DNA of 64,000 bases, from positions 558,001-622,000 of the forward strand of contig JADKDK010000002.1 of NCBI GenBank assembly GCA_016718385.1, in the 5' to 3' direction. Position numbers and translations under genes: made by a program. The stretch comes from Gammaproteobacteria bacterium. GTDB taxonomy: Bacteria > Pseudomonadota > Gammaproteobacteria > Pseudomonadales > UBA5518. Positions 41,765 through 51,414 of the stretch are shown here, piece after piece (the stretch's first letter is position 1; the number at the start of each line of letters is the position of its first letter). A model generated the notes under the pieces. The model had not been told where the DNA came from, searched no databases, and saw only the letters and a program-made list of their open reading frames with translations.

Positions 41765-44557
41765 ATGAGCCTGCTGCTCACGGTGCTGACGCCCTTCCTC
41801 GGCGCACCGCTGGTCGCCCTGGCCGCTGGCCGCGGTCGCGCCGCGACCGCCTGGTGTACCGCCGGCGTGATCGCGCTGGCGGGCCTGTGGCTGGCACCGC
41901 TGCTACCGGCAACCCTTGCCGGCGCCACCGTGATCGAGCGACTGCCGTGGATTCCGACGGCGGGTCTGGACCTCGCCTTCCGTCTCGACGGCCTCGGCCT
42001 GCTGTTCGTGCTGCTGATCCTCGGCATCGGCCTGCTGGTCATCCTCTATGCCCATTACTACCTGTCCGCGCAGGACAGCCTCGGGCGTCTCTGTGCCTGC
42101 CTGATGCTCTTCATGGGCTCGATGCTGGGCGTCGTGCTCTCGGAGAACCTGATCCAGCTGCTGATCTTCTGGGAGCTCACGAGCCTGTCGTCGTTCCTGC
42201 TGATCGCGTTTTGGCGCAGGCGCGCGGCGGCGCGGCGCGGTGCGCGCATGGCGCTCACGATCACGGGCGCGGGCGGGCTGGCGCTGCTCGCGGGCTTTCT
42301 GCTGCTCGGCGACATCGTCGGCAGCTACGAGCTTTCCGTAGTGCTCGCGCATGGCGATGCGGTGCGCGCCGATCCGCGCTACACCACGGTGCTCGCGCTG
42401 GTGCTGCTCGGCGCGTTCACCAAGTCGGCGCAGTTTCCGTTCCACTTCTGGCTGCCTCACGCCATGACGGCGCCCACGCCGGTCTCGGCCTACCTGCATT
42501 CCGCCACCATGGTGAAGGCCGGCGTGTTCCTGCTCGCCCGCCTGTTTCCGGTGCTCTCGGGAACGCCGGAATGGACGTTCTGGGTCGGCGGTACCGGGCT
42601 GGCGACCCTGCTGCTCGGCGCGGTCGTCGCGCTGTTCAGGCACGACCTGAAGGGCCTGCTCGCCTATTCGACGATCAGCCACCTCGGCCTCATCGTCGCC
42701 CTGTTCGGCGTCGGCACCCCGCTGGCCGCGGTGGCCGGCGTGTTCCATCTCATCAACCACGCCATCTTCAAGGCGGGGCTGTTCATGGCCGCGGGCATCA
42801 TCGACCACGAGTGCGGTACGCGTGACATGCGGCGCGTCAACGGCATGTGGAAGTACATGCCGTACACGGCCCTGCTGGCGATGGTGGCGGCGGCGGCGAT
42901 GGCCGGCGTGCCCCTGTTCAACGGCTTCCTGTCCAAGGAGATGTTCTTCGCCGAGGCGGTCGCCGCCGGCGGCCAGATGCGCAACGGCTGGCTGCTGCCC
43001 GCCGCCGTCACATTCGCGGGCATCTTTGCCGTGGCCTATTCGCTGCGCTTCATCCACGACGTGTTCTTCAACGGCGATCCCATCGACCTGCCGAGGACGC
43101 CGCACGAACCGCCGCTGTGGATGCGGGTCCCGGTGATGATCCTGGTGACGCTGTGCGTGCTGGTCGGCGTGTTTCCCGCCCGGACGGTGGACCCGATCCT
43201 CACGCTGGCGGCGGGCGCGGTGCTGCAGGGGCCGCCGCCAGCGCACGATCTCGCGATCTGGCACGGTATCAGCCCGGCGCTGTGGATGAGCGTGATCGCG
43301 CTGCTCGGCGGCGCGCTGCTCTACTCCGGACGCCGGCCGCTGTTCGCGCTGCAACAGCGCCTGGAAGGATCGCTGGACGCGCGCGCCGCGTTCGAGCGCG
43401 TTCTCGCGGGCCTGCGCGCCGCCGCGCGGCGCATCACCGCGCTGCTGGAGAACGGCTCGCTGCAGCGCCAGGCCGCGCTGTTCATCGTCGCGGCGCTCGC
43501 GCTGGGTGGCGCCGGCATGGTGTCGTCCGGCGCGCCGCTGAGCGGCTCGCGAGCGCTGCTGCCCGTGGACGGCGTGAGCGTCGCGAGCGCGCTGGCGCTC
43601 ACGGCGGCCGCGCTCGGCGCGACCATGCTGCATCGCCAGCGCCTGAACGCGCTGATCCTCACGGGCGCAGTGGGGCTCATCGTCTCGCTCGCCTTCGTCA
43701 AGTTCTCCGCACCCGATCTCGCACTCACGCAACTCTCGGTCGAGGTGGTCACCGTCGTGTTGCTGCTGCTGGCGCTGTATTTCCTGCCGCAGACCACGGT
43801 GGCCGAATCGCGGCGCGCCCGCCGCTGGCGCGATGGCGTCATCGCGCTCGCCGCCGGCTGCGGCACGGCCCTGCTGGCCTGGGCGGTGCTGACGCGCAAG
43901 GCAAACCCGATCTCGGCCTTCTACCTCGAAAACAGCGTGCCGGGCGGCGGCGGCAGCAACGTGGTCAACGTGATCCTCGTCGATTTCCGCGGCTTCGACA
44001 CCTTCGGCGAGATCACGGTGCTCGCGCTGGCGGCGCTCGGCATCGGCGCACTGCTCGACACGCTTCACCTGCCGGGGCCTGCCAGCGACGCGCAGGGCCG
44101 CGCTTGGGACCGGGACATCCATCCGCTGGTCCTGGCGACCTTCGCGCGCCTGCTGCTGCCGCTGGCACTGCTCGTTTCCGTCTTCATTTTCCTGCGCGGT
44201 CACAACCAGCCGGGCGGCGGCTTCATCGCGGGCCTGGTCACGGCCATCGCGCTGATCATGCAGTATCTGGCCAACGGCGCGAGCTGGGCGCAGGCGCGCC
44301 TTCCCGCCCGCACCGAGCCGCTGATCGCGCTGGGCCTCGGCGCCGCCTTCCTGACCGGCGCGGCGAGCTGGGGTTTCGGCCGGCCGTTCCTGACCTCCGC
44401 CTTCGGTCACGCGCAACTGCCGCTGGTCGGAGGCTTCGAGCTGGCCTCGGCCATGGCTTTCGATCTCGGGGTTTACCTGGTCGTGGTCGGGGCAACGCTG
44501 CTGATCCTGATCAACCTCGGCCTGGCACACGGGGCGAGCCACGAGGGAGAACGGTGA
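41765..44557 (+). CDS. mrpA: Mrp Na+/H+ antiporter subunit A fused with subunit B (MrpAB)
   Basis: 930 residues. Related to NuoL of complex I. The N-terminal part has about 14 transmembrane segments with the conserved proton-channel stretch FTKSAQFPFHFWLPHAMTAP near residues 219-238 and SAYLHSATMVKAGVFLLARL. Near residues 550-800 come the extra helices of the MrpA C-terminal extension, and the last 140 residues contain the MrpB signature HNQPGGGFIAGLVTAIALI near residue 818. The fusion is the standard form in group 2 Mrp systems. First gene of the operon; its stop overlaps the mrpC start (TGATG). Mrp uses the proton gradient to expel Na+ and protects against salt and alkaline stress. Confidence 0.95.
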   Translation: MSLLLTVLTPFLGAPLVALAAGRGRAATAWCTAGVIALAGLWLAPLLPATLAGATVIERLPWIPTAGLDLAFRLDGLGLLFVLLILGIGLLVILYAHYYLSAQDSLGRLCACLMLFMGSMLGVVLSENLIQLLIFWELTSLSSFLLIAFWRRRAAARRGARMALTITGAGGLALLAGFLLLGDIVGSYELSVVLAHGDAVRADPRYTTVLALVLLGAFTKSAQFPFHFWLPHAMTAPTPVSAYLHSATMVKAGVFLLARLFPVLSGTPEWTFWVGGTGLATLLLGAVVALFRHDLKGLLAYSTISHLGLIVALFGVGTPLAAVAGVFHLINHAIFKAGLFMAAGIIDHECGTRDMRRVNGMWKYMPYTALLAMVAAAAMAGVPLFNGFLSKEMFFAEAVAAGGQMRNGWLLPAAVTFAGIFAVAYSLRFIHDVFFNGDPIDLPRTPHEPPLWMRVPVMILVTLCVLVGVFPARTVDPILTLAAGAVLQGPPPAHDLAIWHGISPALWMSVIALLGGALLYSGRRPLFALQQRLEGSLDARAAFERVLAGLRAAARRITALLENGSLQRQAALFIVAALALGGAGMVSSGAPLSGSRALLPVDGVSVASALALTAAALGATMLHRQRLNALILTGAVGLIVSLAFVKFSAPDLALTQLSVEVVTVVLLLLALYFLPQTTVAESRRARRWRDGVIALAAGCGTALLAWAVLTRKANPISAFYLENSVPGGGGSNVVNVILVDFRGFDTFGEITVLALAALGIGALLDTLHLPGPASDAQGRAWDRDIHPLVLATFARLLLPLALLVSVFIFLRGHNQPGGGFIAGLVTAIALIMQYLANGASWAQARLPARTEPLIALGLGAAFLTGAASWGFGRPFLTSAFGHAQLPLVGGFELASAMAFDLGVYLVVVGATLLILINLGLAHGASHEGER

Positions 44558-44883
44558 TGGAGGCCCTGATCGCGATGGCCATCGGCGTGCTCACGGGCTG
44601 CGGCGTCTACCTGGTACTGCGCGCGCGCACCTTCGCGCTGGTGCTGGGGCTGACCCTGCTCTCCTATGCCGTCAACCTCTTCCTGTTCGCCACCGGCCGC
44701 CTGGTGACGGGCCAGCCGCCGGTGATCGGCGCCGCAGCCAGCCCTACAGACCCGCTGCCGCAGGCGCTCGTGCTCACGGCGATCGTCATCGGCTTCGCGA
44801 TGACGGCCTTCCTGATCGTGCTGAGCCTGCGCGCGCGCGCCGAACTCGGCAACGACCACGTCGACGGACGCGACGAGGCATGA
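44557..44883 (+). CDS. mrpC: Mrp antiporter subunit C (NuoK-like)
   Basis: 108 residues with three transmembrane helices (IAMAIGVLTGCGVYLVLRAR, ALVLGLTLLSYAVNLFLFAT, ALVLTAIVIGFAMTAFLIVL), homologous to NuoK. Contains the conserved acidic-free NLFLF segment of MrpC and the DPLPQALVLTAIVIGFA block typical of the subunit. ATG overlaps the stop of mrpA by one base; the C-terminal stop overlaps mrpD by ATGA at 44880-44883. Confidence 0.94.
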   Translation: MEALIAMAIGVLTGCGVYLVLRARTFALVLGLTLLSYAVNLFLFATGRLVTGQPPVIGAAASPTDPLPQALVLTAIVIGFAMTAFLIVLSLRARAELGNDHVDGRDEA

Positions 44884-46397
44884 GCGCGCATCTCGCCATA
44901 GCCCCCGTGCTGGCACCGTTCGTGGCCGGTCTCGCGCTGCTCGCGCTCGCCGGCATGCCCCCGAGGCTCGAGCGTGCGGTCTCGGTGCTGGCCCTGCTGG
45001 CGCAGACCGGCATCGCGATGGCGCTTCTCGCCAGCGTGGCGCAGGGCGACATCCTCGTCTACCGTCTCGGCGACTGGCCGGCCCCCTGGGGCATCGTGCT
45101 GGTCGCGGACCGCCTCGCCGCGGCGATGGTGCTGATCACCACGCTGCTCGCGCTGTTCGCCGCGATCCATGCCGGGGACGGCGCCGACCGGCACGGGCGG
45201 CATTTCCACGTGCTGTTCCAGCTGCAGCTGTTCGGTCTGGCGGGCGCCTTCCTCACCGGCGACCTGTTCAACCTCTTCGTGTTCTTCGAGGTGCTGCTGA
45301 TCGCCTCCTACGGGCTGCTGCTGCACGGCGGCGGCGCCGAACGCACGCGCGCCGGGCTGCACTACGTGGTGCTGAACCTGCTCGGCTCGACGGTGTTCCT
45401 GTTCGCCGCCGGGCTGCTCTATGCCACGCTGGGCACGCTGAACCTCGCCGACCTCGCGCTGAAGGCCGCGGCCCTGCCCGCCCAGGACGCGGGCCTGGCA
45501 CGCGCCGGCGGCCTGCTGCTGCTGGCCGTCTTCGCCCTGAAGGCCGCGCTGCTGCCGCTGCACCTGTGGCTGCCCGCGGCCTATGCCGGCAGCAGCGCGC
45601 CGGTCGCGGCACTGTTCGCGATCATGACCAAGGTGGGCGCCTACGCGATCCTGCGCACCGCCACGCTGCTCTTCGGCGACACGGGCACCGCGCTGGCCAA
45701 CCTGTTCGAGCCCTGGCTGCTGCCGCTCGCGCTCGCCACTCTCGGCATCGGCATGCTGGGCGCGCTCGCCGCCGAGAGCCTGCGGCGGCTTGCCGCCTAC
45801 CTCGTGGTGGCCTCGGTGGGCACGCTGCTCACCGCCTTCTCGCTGGGTGCGGCCGGCATTGCCGCCGGGCTCTACTACCTGCCGCACGGCACTTTCGCGA
45901 CCGCAGCACTGTTCCTGCTGGCCGATGCGATCAAAAGGCGTCGCCCGGCGACCGTGGATCTCCTGAGGCCGGGTCCCGACCTGCCGCGCCACACGCTCTG
46001 GGGCGGGCTGTTCTTCGTCGCGGCGATCGCCGCGGCAGGCCTGCCCCCGTTGTCGGGCTTCCTCGGCAAGTTCCTCATCCTGCGCGCGGCACCCGGTCAG
46101 CCCCTGGTGTGGCTCGCGGTCCTGCTCGGCGCGCTGACCGGCGTGATCGCGCTCGCGAGCGCGGGGAGCCGGCTTTTCCTCAGTTCCAGCACGGCCGATG
46201 GCGCGCCGGTGCAGCAGCCGCCCGGTGCCGCGGGAGCGCCCACGCCACGCGAACTGCTCGCCGTGGGCGGCCTGCTCGGCCTGATCGTGGCGCTCACGCT
46301 GGGCGCGGGGCCGGCGGTGGAGTTCGCGCAAGCCACCGCCGCGCAGCTCGTCGCGCCGGCGGCCTACATCCACGCGGTACTGGAGGCGACGCCATGA
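44880..46397 (+). CDS. mrpD: Mrp antiporter subunit D (NuoN/NuoM-like)
   Basis: 505 residues, about 14 transmembrane helices. Proton-antiporter domain with FNLFVFFEVLLIASYGLLLH (conserved Glu) and FALKAALLPLHLWLPAAYAG with the key Lys near residues 218-237. One of the two subunits thought to carry protons. Start and stop both overlap neighbouring mrp genes by 4 nt, so translation is coupled throughout. Length is normal. Confidence 0.95.
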   Translation: MSAHLAIAPVLAPFVAGLALLALAGMPPRLERAVSVLALLAQTGIAMALLASVAQGDILVYRLGDWPAPWGIVLVADRLAAAMVLITTLLALFAAIHAGDGADRHGRHFHVLFQLQLFGLAGAFLTGDLFNLFVFFEVLLIASYGLLLHGGGAERTRAGLHYVVLNLLGSTVFLFAAGLLYATLGTLNLADLALKAAALPAQDAGLARAGGLLLLAVFALKAALLPLHLWLPAAYAGSSAPVAALFAIMTKVGAYAILRTATLLFGDTGTALANLFEPWLLPLALATLGIGMLGALAAESLRRLAAYLVVASVGTLLTAFSLGAAGIAAGLYYLPHGTFATAALFLLADAIKRRRPATVDLLRPGPDLPRHTLWGGLFFVAAIAAAGLPPLSGFLGKFLILRAAPGQPLVWLAVLLGALTGVIALASAGSRLFLSSSTADGAPVQQPPGAAGAPTPRELLAVGGLLGLIVALTLGAGPAVEFAQATAAQLVAPAAYIHAVLEATP

Positions 46398-46891
46398 ACG
46401 GGTTCGCGCGCTGGCTGCCGCATCCGCTGCTCACGCCGGTGCTCACGGCGACGTGGCTGCTGCTGAACAACAGCCTCGCGCCGGGACACCTCGTGCTCGG
46501 CCTGCTGCTGGGGCTGGTGATCCCGCGCTTCACGCTCGCCTTCTGGCCCGAGCGGGTGCGCATCCGCCGCCCCCGCGCGCTGCTCGGCCTCGCGGGCGTG
46601 TTCCTGCAGGATGTGCTGCTCGCCAACTTCGCCGTCGCGCGGCTGGTGCTCGCGGGCCCGCGCGCGCTGCGCCCGGCCTTCGTCGTGGTGCCGCTCGCGC
46701 TGCGCGACGAATTGGCGATCAGCCTGCTCGCCAACATCATCTGCCTCACGCCGGGCACCGTGTCGGCGCGGCTCTCGGCGGACCGCAGGGAGCTGCTGGT
46801 CCATGCACTGGATTGCGCCGACACCGAGGCGCTGGTCGCCACCATCAAGTCGCGCTTCGAGGCGCCGCTCAGGGAGATCTTCGAATGCTGA
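46394..46891 (+). CDS. mrpE: Mrp antiporter subunit E
   Basis: 165 residues with an N-terminal double membrane segment and the family sequence AFVVVPLALRDELAISLLAN then LTPGTVSARLSADRRELLVH, typical of MrpE. Positive-inside loops (PERVRIRRPRAL) near residue 55. Overlaps mrpD by 4 nt and mrpF by 7 nt. Its exact mechanistic part in the complex is not settled. Confidence 0.93.
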   Translation: MNGFARWLPHPLLTPVLTATWLLLNNSLAPGHLVLGLLLGLVIPRFTLAFWPERVRIRRPRALLGLAGVFLQDVLLANFAVARLVLAGPRALRPAFVVVPLALRDELAISLLANIICLTPGTVSARLSADRRELLVHALDCADTEALVATIKSRFEAPLREIFEC

Positions 46892-47154
46892 ACGTCGCGC
46901 TGGCCATCGCCTTCGCGCTGGTCGCGGCCGCCTTCGTGCTCAGCGTCGTGCGACTGCTGCGCGGGCCGCACGCGCCGGATCGCATCCTGGCGCTCGACAC
47001 GCTCTACATAAACGCCATCGCCCTGCTGGTGCTGTTCGGCATCCGGCTGGCGAGCCCGCTCTATTTCGAGGCAGCCCTGCTCATCGCCCTGATGGGCTTC
47101 GTCGGCACCGTGGCGCTGGCGAAGTTCCTGCTGCGCGGAGACATCATCGAATGA
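46885..47154 (+). CDS. mrpF: Mrp antiporter subunit F
   Basis: 89 residues, three transmembrane helices (VALAIAFALVAAAFVLSVVR and YINAIALLVLFGIRLASPLY included), with the conserved RLLRGPHAPDRILALDT stretch carrying the Arg and Asp residues of MrpF. Overlaps mrpE and mrpG. Implicated in ion and also bile-salt transport in some bacteria. Confidence 0.93.
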   Translation: MLNVALAIAFALVAAAFVLSVVRLLRGPHAPDRILALDTLYINAIALLVLFGIRLASPLYFEAALLIALMGFVGTVALAKFLLRGDIIE

Positions 47155-47516
47155 ATCCCGCGCTCGACATCCTGCTGAGTGTCCTGGTGGTCGTGGGCGC
47201 GGTCTTCACCTTCATCGGCTCGCTGGGGCTGGTCCGCCTGCAGGATTTCTACACACGCCTGCACGCCCCGACCAAGGCGACGACGCTGGGCGTGGGTTGC
47301 CTGCTCGTCGCGTCGTCGGTCTATTTCAGCGTCACCGGCGAGAGCCTCAGCCTGCACGAGTTGCTGGTGTCGCTGTTCCTGTTCATCACCGCGCCAATTT
47401 CCGCGCACCTGCTGGCCAGGGCCGCGCTGCACCTGGACCTGCCCGGTGCCGTGGCGCGACCACCGCCCGACGCGAGCGCATCACCCGAGTCGGCACGCGA
47501 CACGCCACGGCACTGA
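47151..47516 (+). CDS. mrpG: Mrp antiporter subunit G
   Basis: 121 residues, three transmembrane helices (LLSVLVVVGAVFTFIGSLGL first), followed by the conserved RLQDFYTRLHAPTKATTLGV. C-terminal tail rich in Pro, Ala and Ser is an extension beyond the usual end. Overlaps mrpF by 4 nt and completes the operon A-B-C-D-E-F-G. Confidence 0.93.
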   Translation: MNPALDILLSVLVVVGAVFTFIGSLGLVRLQDFYTRLHAPTKATTLGVGCLLVASSVYFSVTGESLSLHELLVSLFLFITAPISAHLLARAALHLDLPGAVARPPPDASASPESARDTPRH

Positions 47517-47669
47517 ACCGCCCGTCGCGCGTCCAGCGCCAGCGGCATTGACGGCGCCCGGCGCATCGTCATACTGCCCGAGCCCGGAGCGCCGGTTCGC
47601 GAGCCATCAGCGGCGAAGCGAAACCGATCGATCGCGGCCGGGTGCAAAGCGATAACGAAACGGCAGACG

Positions 47670-49280
47670 ATGAACGACTACGCAAGCACCCGCCGCGACT
47701 ACCGCTGGGATTGCCCGGCACGTTTCAACTTCGCGCGCGACGTGATCGACTGCTGGGCAGCGGCCGATCCCGCGCAGCCCGCGATGCTGTGGCTGGACGA
47801 TCACGGTCACGAGGAACGCCGCAGCTTCGCCGAAATCGCGGCGGCCTCGCGCCGCGCCGCCAACGTGCTCGCCGCCGCGGGGGTGGTGCCAGGCGATCGC
47901 CTCGTGCTGCTGCTGGGCCGGCAGATCGCGTGGTGGGAAGTGCTGACCGCCTGCCTGCGCATGGGCGCGGTCGCGAGCCCCGGCACGGCACAGCTCTCGG
48001 CGAAGGATCTCGCCTTTCGCATCAACGCGGCGCAGGCCACCTGCGTGGTGACCGACACCGGGAATGCCGCGAAAGTCGACGCGGTGCTCGGCGAATGCCC
48101 GAGCCTGAAGGCGCGCGTGCTGGTGGACGGATCCCGCGACGGCTGGATCGACTACGCCGCGGCGCTGCGCGCGGCATCCGAGGCGTTCATCACCGTCGAC
48201 ACCGCGGCGGACGACGAGGCACTGTGCTATTTCACCTCGGGCACCACGGGTCAGCCGAAGATGTGCATGCACGCGCATTCCTACGGGCTGGCGCACCAGA
48301 CCACGGGGCGCTACTGGCTGGACCTGAAGCCCTCGGACCTGCACTGGAACCTGAGCGACACCGGCTGGGCCAAGGCCGCGTGGAGCAGCTATTTCGGGCC
48401 GTGGAACTGCGGCGCGGCGATTTTCGTGCACCACACGCAGGGCTTCAGCGCCAGGCGCGCGCTGGAACTGCTGGCGGCGCAGCCGATCACCACCTTCTGC
48501 GGCGCGCCGACCATCTACCGCATGTTCGTGCAGGAGGACCTCGCGCGTTACCGCTTCCCCCGCCTGCGCCACTGCGTGGGCGCCGGCGAACCGCTGAATC
48601 CCGAGGTGATCGAGACCTGGCGCAAGGCCACGGGACTCGTGATCCGCGACGGCTACGGCCAGACCGAGACCGTGATCCTCTGTGGCAACTACCCGTCGCT
48701 GGAGCCACGCTTTGGCTCGATGGGCAAGCCCGCGCCCGGTATCGAGCTGGCGGTGATCGACGCGGAGGGCCGCGTACTGCCGCCCGCGACCGAGGGCGAC
48801 GTGGCGGTGCGTGTGAAGCCCGAGCGCCCGCCCGGGCTGTTCCTCGGGTACAAGGGCGACCCGAAGAAGACCGCGTCGAGTTTTCGAGGTGACTGGTACC
48901 TCACCGGCGATCGCGCCACGGTGGACGCCGACGGCTACTTCTGGTTCGTCGGCCGCGCCGACGACGTGATCCTCTCGGCGGGCTACCGCATCGGTCCCTT
49001 CGAGGTCGAGAGCGCACTGATCGAGCACCCGGCCGTGGCCGAATCCGCGGTCGTCAGCAGCCCGGACGACCAACGCGGCGAAATCGTGAAGGCCTTCGTG
49101 GTGCTGGCCCCCGGCCACGAGGCCAGCGAGGCGCTGGCCGCCGAACTGCAGGCGCACGTGAAGCAGGTCACCGCGCCCTACAAGTACCCCCGCCGCATCG
49201 AGTTCGTCGAGGAATTGCCCAAGACCGTGAGCGGCAAGATCCGGCGCGTGGAACTGCGCAATCGCGAATGGGGACGCTGA
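47670..49280 (+). CDS. Acyl-CoA synthetase (medium-chain/ACSM-like adenylate-forming enzyme)
   Basis: 536 residues. AMP-binding motif YFTSGTTGQPKMCMHAH near residue 190, DGYGQTETVILCGNY near 327, hinge region LTGDRATVDADGYFWFVGRA near 411 and C-terminal lysine in PKTVSGKIRRVELR near 521. Layout is that of medium-chain acyl-CoA synthetases (ACSM type) rather than FadD. Located 150 nt after the Mrp operon and directly before a second ligase, whose GTG start lies 4 nt after its stop, so the two ligases are cotranscribed. Substrate not determinable. Confidence 0.9.
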   Translation: MNDYASTRRDYRWDCPARFNFARDVIDCWAAADPAQPAMLWLDDHGHEERRSFAEIAAASRRAANVLAAAGVVPGDRLVLLLGRQIAWWEVLTACLRMGAVASPGTAQLSAKDLAFRINAAQATCVVTDTGNAAKVDAVLGECPSLKARVLVDGSRDGWIDYAAALRAASEAFITVDTAADDEALCYFTSGTTGQPKMCMHAHSYGLAHQTTGRYWLDLKPSDLHWNLSDTGWAKAAWSSYFGPWNCGAAIFVHHTQGFSARRALELLAAQPITTFCGAPTIYRMFVQEDLARYRFPRLRHCVGAGEPLNPEVIETWRKATGLVIRDGYGQTETVILCGNYPSLEPRFGSMGKPAPGIELAVIDAEGRVLPPATEGDVAVRVKPERPPGLFLGYKGDPKKTASSFRGDWYLTGDRATVDADGYFWFVGRADDVILSAGYRIGPFEVESALIEHPAVAESAVVSSPDDQRGEIVKAFVVLAPGHEASEALAAELQAHVKQVTAPYKYPRRIEFVEELPKTVSGKIRRVELRNREWGR

Positions 49281-49284
49281 GGCC

Positions 49285-50976
49285 GTGACGCTCGCGCTCA
49301 GCCATTGCAGCGGCCCGGATGATCGGCCGCTGCTCGAGCAGACCATCGGCGAGGCTTTCGTCGCCACCGCCGCGCGCTTCCCCGACCGGCCGGCGCTGGT
49401 GGTCAGTCACCAGGGCATTCGCTGGAACTACGCCGAGTACCGGCGCGAGGTCGACCGCCTGGCGGCCGCGCTGCTGGTGCTCGGCATCGCGCCGGGCGAT
49501 CGCCTCGGCATCTGGGCGCCCAACTGCGTCGAGTGGTGCCTGACGCAGTACGCGAGCGCGCGCATCGGCGCGATCATGGTGTGCATCAACCCCGCTTACC
49601 GGCTGCACGAGCTCGAGTACGCGCTGAACAAGGTCCGGTGCAAGGCGCTGATCTCGGCCGAGCGCTTCAGGACCAGCGATTACCTCGGCATGCTGCAGAC
49701 GCTGGCGCCGGAACTCGCGCGCGCCGCGCCGGGACAGCTCGATGCACACCGGCTGCCTCACCTGAGGACCGTGATCCGCATGGGCGAGGAGCAGACGCCC
49801 GGCATGTTCAATTTCGCGGCGATTCGCGGCGCGGTGGGCGCGGCCGACATCGCGCGCGTCGAGGGCGTCGCCGGACAGCTGCGCCCCGCCGACCCGATCA
49901 ACATCCAGTTCACCAGCGGCACCACCGGCAATCCCAAGGGCGCGACGCTGACGCACCGCAACATCCTCAACAACGGCAAGATCGTCGGCGAGGGCATGCG
50001 TCTCACGGAGCACGACAGCCTGTGCGTGCCCGTGCCGCTCTACCACTGCTTCGGCATGGTGATGGGCAGCCTGGCGTGCATCACGCACGGTGCAGCGGCG
50101 ATCTTTCCGGCGCAGGCCTTCGATCCGCTCGCCACGCTGCAGGCCGTTGAGTCCGAGCGCTGCACCGCGCTGCACGGCGTGCCCACGATGTTCATCGCGC
50201 AGCTCGATCACCCGCGCTTCGGGCAGTTCGACCTGTCGACGCTTCGCACCGGCATCATGGCCGGCGCCCCGTGCCCGGTCGAGGTGATGAACCGTGTGCT
50301 GACGCAGATGCACCTCCCGGAGATCCTGATCGCCTACGGCCAGACCGAGACCAGCCCCGTGAACCACATGACGCGCGCCGACGACCCGATCGAAAGGCGC
50401 GTGGGCTCGGTGGGCCGCCCGGCACCGCATTGCGAGATCAGGATCGTCGACGCCGAGGGACGCACGCTGCCCGTGGGCGAGAAGGGCGAGATCTGCTGCC
50501 GCGGGTACGCCGTGATGCACGGCTACTGGGACGACGAGCAAAAGACGCGCGAGACCATCGACGCGCAGGGCTGGCTGCACTCGGGCGACATCGGCGTCAT
50601 GGACGCCGAGGGCTACGTGCAGGTCACCGGACGCATCAAGGACATGATCATCCGCGGCGGCGAGAACATCTACCCGCGCGAGGTCGAGGAATTCCTCTAC
50701 ACCCACCCCGACATCCAGGACGTGCAGGTCTTCGGCGTGCCGGACGCGAAATACGGCGAACAGGTCTGCGCGTGGATCCGGCTGCGTCCCGGCGCCACGC
50801 TGGATGCCGATCGGCTCAGGGACTTCTGCCGCGAGCGGATCGCGCACTTCAAGGTGCCGCGGTTCATCCGCTTCGTCGACGACTTCCCCATGACCGTCAC
50901 CGGCAAGGTGCAGAAATTCCGCATGCGCGAGCAGATGATCGCGCAGCTCGGCTCGGCTGATCCGCAGCCGTCCTAG
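49285..50976 (+). CDS. Long/medium-chain acyl-CoA ligase (AMP-binding family)
   Basis: 563 residues. QFTSGTTGNPKGATLTHRN near residue 212, IAYGQTETSPVNHMT near residue 350, SGDIGVMDAEGYVQVTGRIK near residue 433 with the hinge, GGENIYPREVEEFL following, and the catalytic Lys in TVTGKVQKFRMRE near 546. Matches the FadD/AMP-ligase lineage used for fatty or steroid-derived acids. GTG start 4 nt after the upstream ligase stop. Two consecutive ligases probably handle different acids in one pathway. Its end converges with the SnoaL-like gene. Confidence 0.9.
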   Translation: MTLALSHCSGPDDRPLLEQTIGEAFVATAARFPDRPALVVSHQGIRWNYAEYRREVDRLAAALLVLGIAPGDRLGIWAPNCVEWCLTQYASARIGAIMVCINPAYRLHELEYALNKVRCKALISAERFRTSDYLGMLQTLAPELARAAPGQLDAHRLPHLRTVIRMGEEQTPGMFNFAAIRGAVGAADIARVEGVAGQLRPADPINIQFTSGTTGNPKGATLTHRNILNNGKIVGEGMRLTEHDSLCVPVPLYHCFGMVMGSLACITHGAAAIFPAQAFDPLATLQAVESERCTALHGVPTMFIAQLDHPRFGQFDLSTLRTGIMAGAPCPVEVMNRVLTQMHLPEILIAYGQTETSPVNHMTRADDPIERRVGSVGRPAPHCEIRIVDAEGRTLPVGEKGEICCRGYAVMHGYWDDEQKTRETIDAQGWLHSGDIGVMDAEGYVQVTGRIKDMIIRGGENIYPREVEEFLYTHPDIQDVQVFGVPDAKYGEQVCAWIRLRPGATLDADRLRDFCRERIAHFKVPRFIRFVDDFPMTVTGKVQKFRMREQMIAQLGSADPQPS

Positions 50977-51383
50977 CCCAGGGCCCCGAGCTCGTGCTGG
51001 CGCAGGGTATCGAGGTATTCCCAGACTTCCGCGATGCGCCCGTCGGCCATGCGGAAACGGAAGAAATAGCGGTTCTCGTAGGCTGCACCGTTCGCGAGCA
51101 ACGCGTTCAGCGTGAACTGCGCCGCCACGTCGTGGCGGTCGGCGATCACGGCTTCGAGGTGCACATCGAGGCTGCCCGGCGCGTAGACTCCCACGCCCGC
51201 GCTCAGCACCCGCATCACGCCGTCGATGCCGCACGCGGGGTTGGGCTTGATCATCGGGTTGCTGGGCGGCACGTGCCAGCGCGCATCCGGCGTGAAGCAC
51301 TCCTCGAGCGGCGCGGCGAGCCTGCCGCCGATGATGTCGAAATAGCGCATCACGAGGGCCTTGTTGGCCGCTGCGGCATCCAT
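50973..51383 (-). CDS. SnoaL-like/nuclear transport factor 2-like protein
   Basis: 136 residues, alpha+beta cone fold of the SnoaL/NTF2-like superfamily: N-terminal helix ANKALVMRYFDIIGGRLAAP, then strands with FTPDARWHVPPSN near residues 31-43 and the C-terminal FRFRMADGRIAEVWEYLDTL. Such small proteins often act as isomerases, cyclases or hydratases in polyketide and steroid metabolism (for example ketosteroid isomerase-like folds). CAGGAGGGATC precedes the ATG and fixes the start at 51383. It overlaps the ligase stop by 4 nt on the opposite strand. Specific function unknown. Confidence 0.8.
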   Translation of the reverse strand: MDAAAANKALVMRYFDIIGGRLAAPLEECFTPDARWHVPPSNPMIKPNPACGIDGVMRVLSAGVGVYAPGSLDVHLEAVIADRHDVAAQFTLNALLANGAAYENRYFFRFRMADGRIAEVWEYLDTLRQHELGALG

Positions 51384-51414
51384 GATCCCTCCTGCTTTCC
51401 GTGCCTCGGTACGC

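Noticed and set aside
41511..41768. 85-codon frame just before and overlapping the mrpA start
   Set aside because: No ribosome site, Arg-rich, no family; probably leader sequence.
41903..44542. 879-codon minus-strand frame across mrpA
   Set aside because: Shadow of mrpAB, rich in Gln/Arg/Glu; no family sequence.
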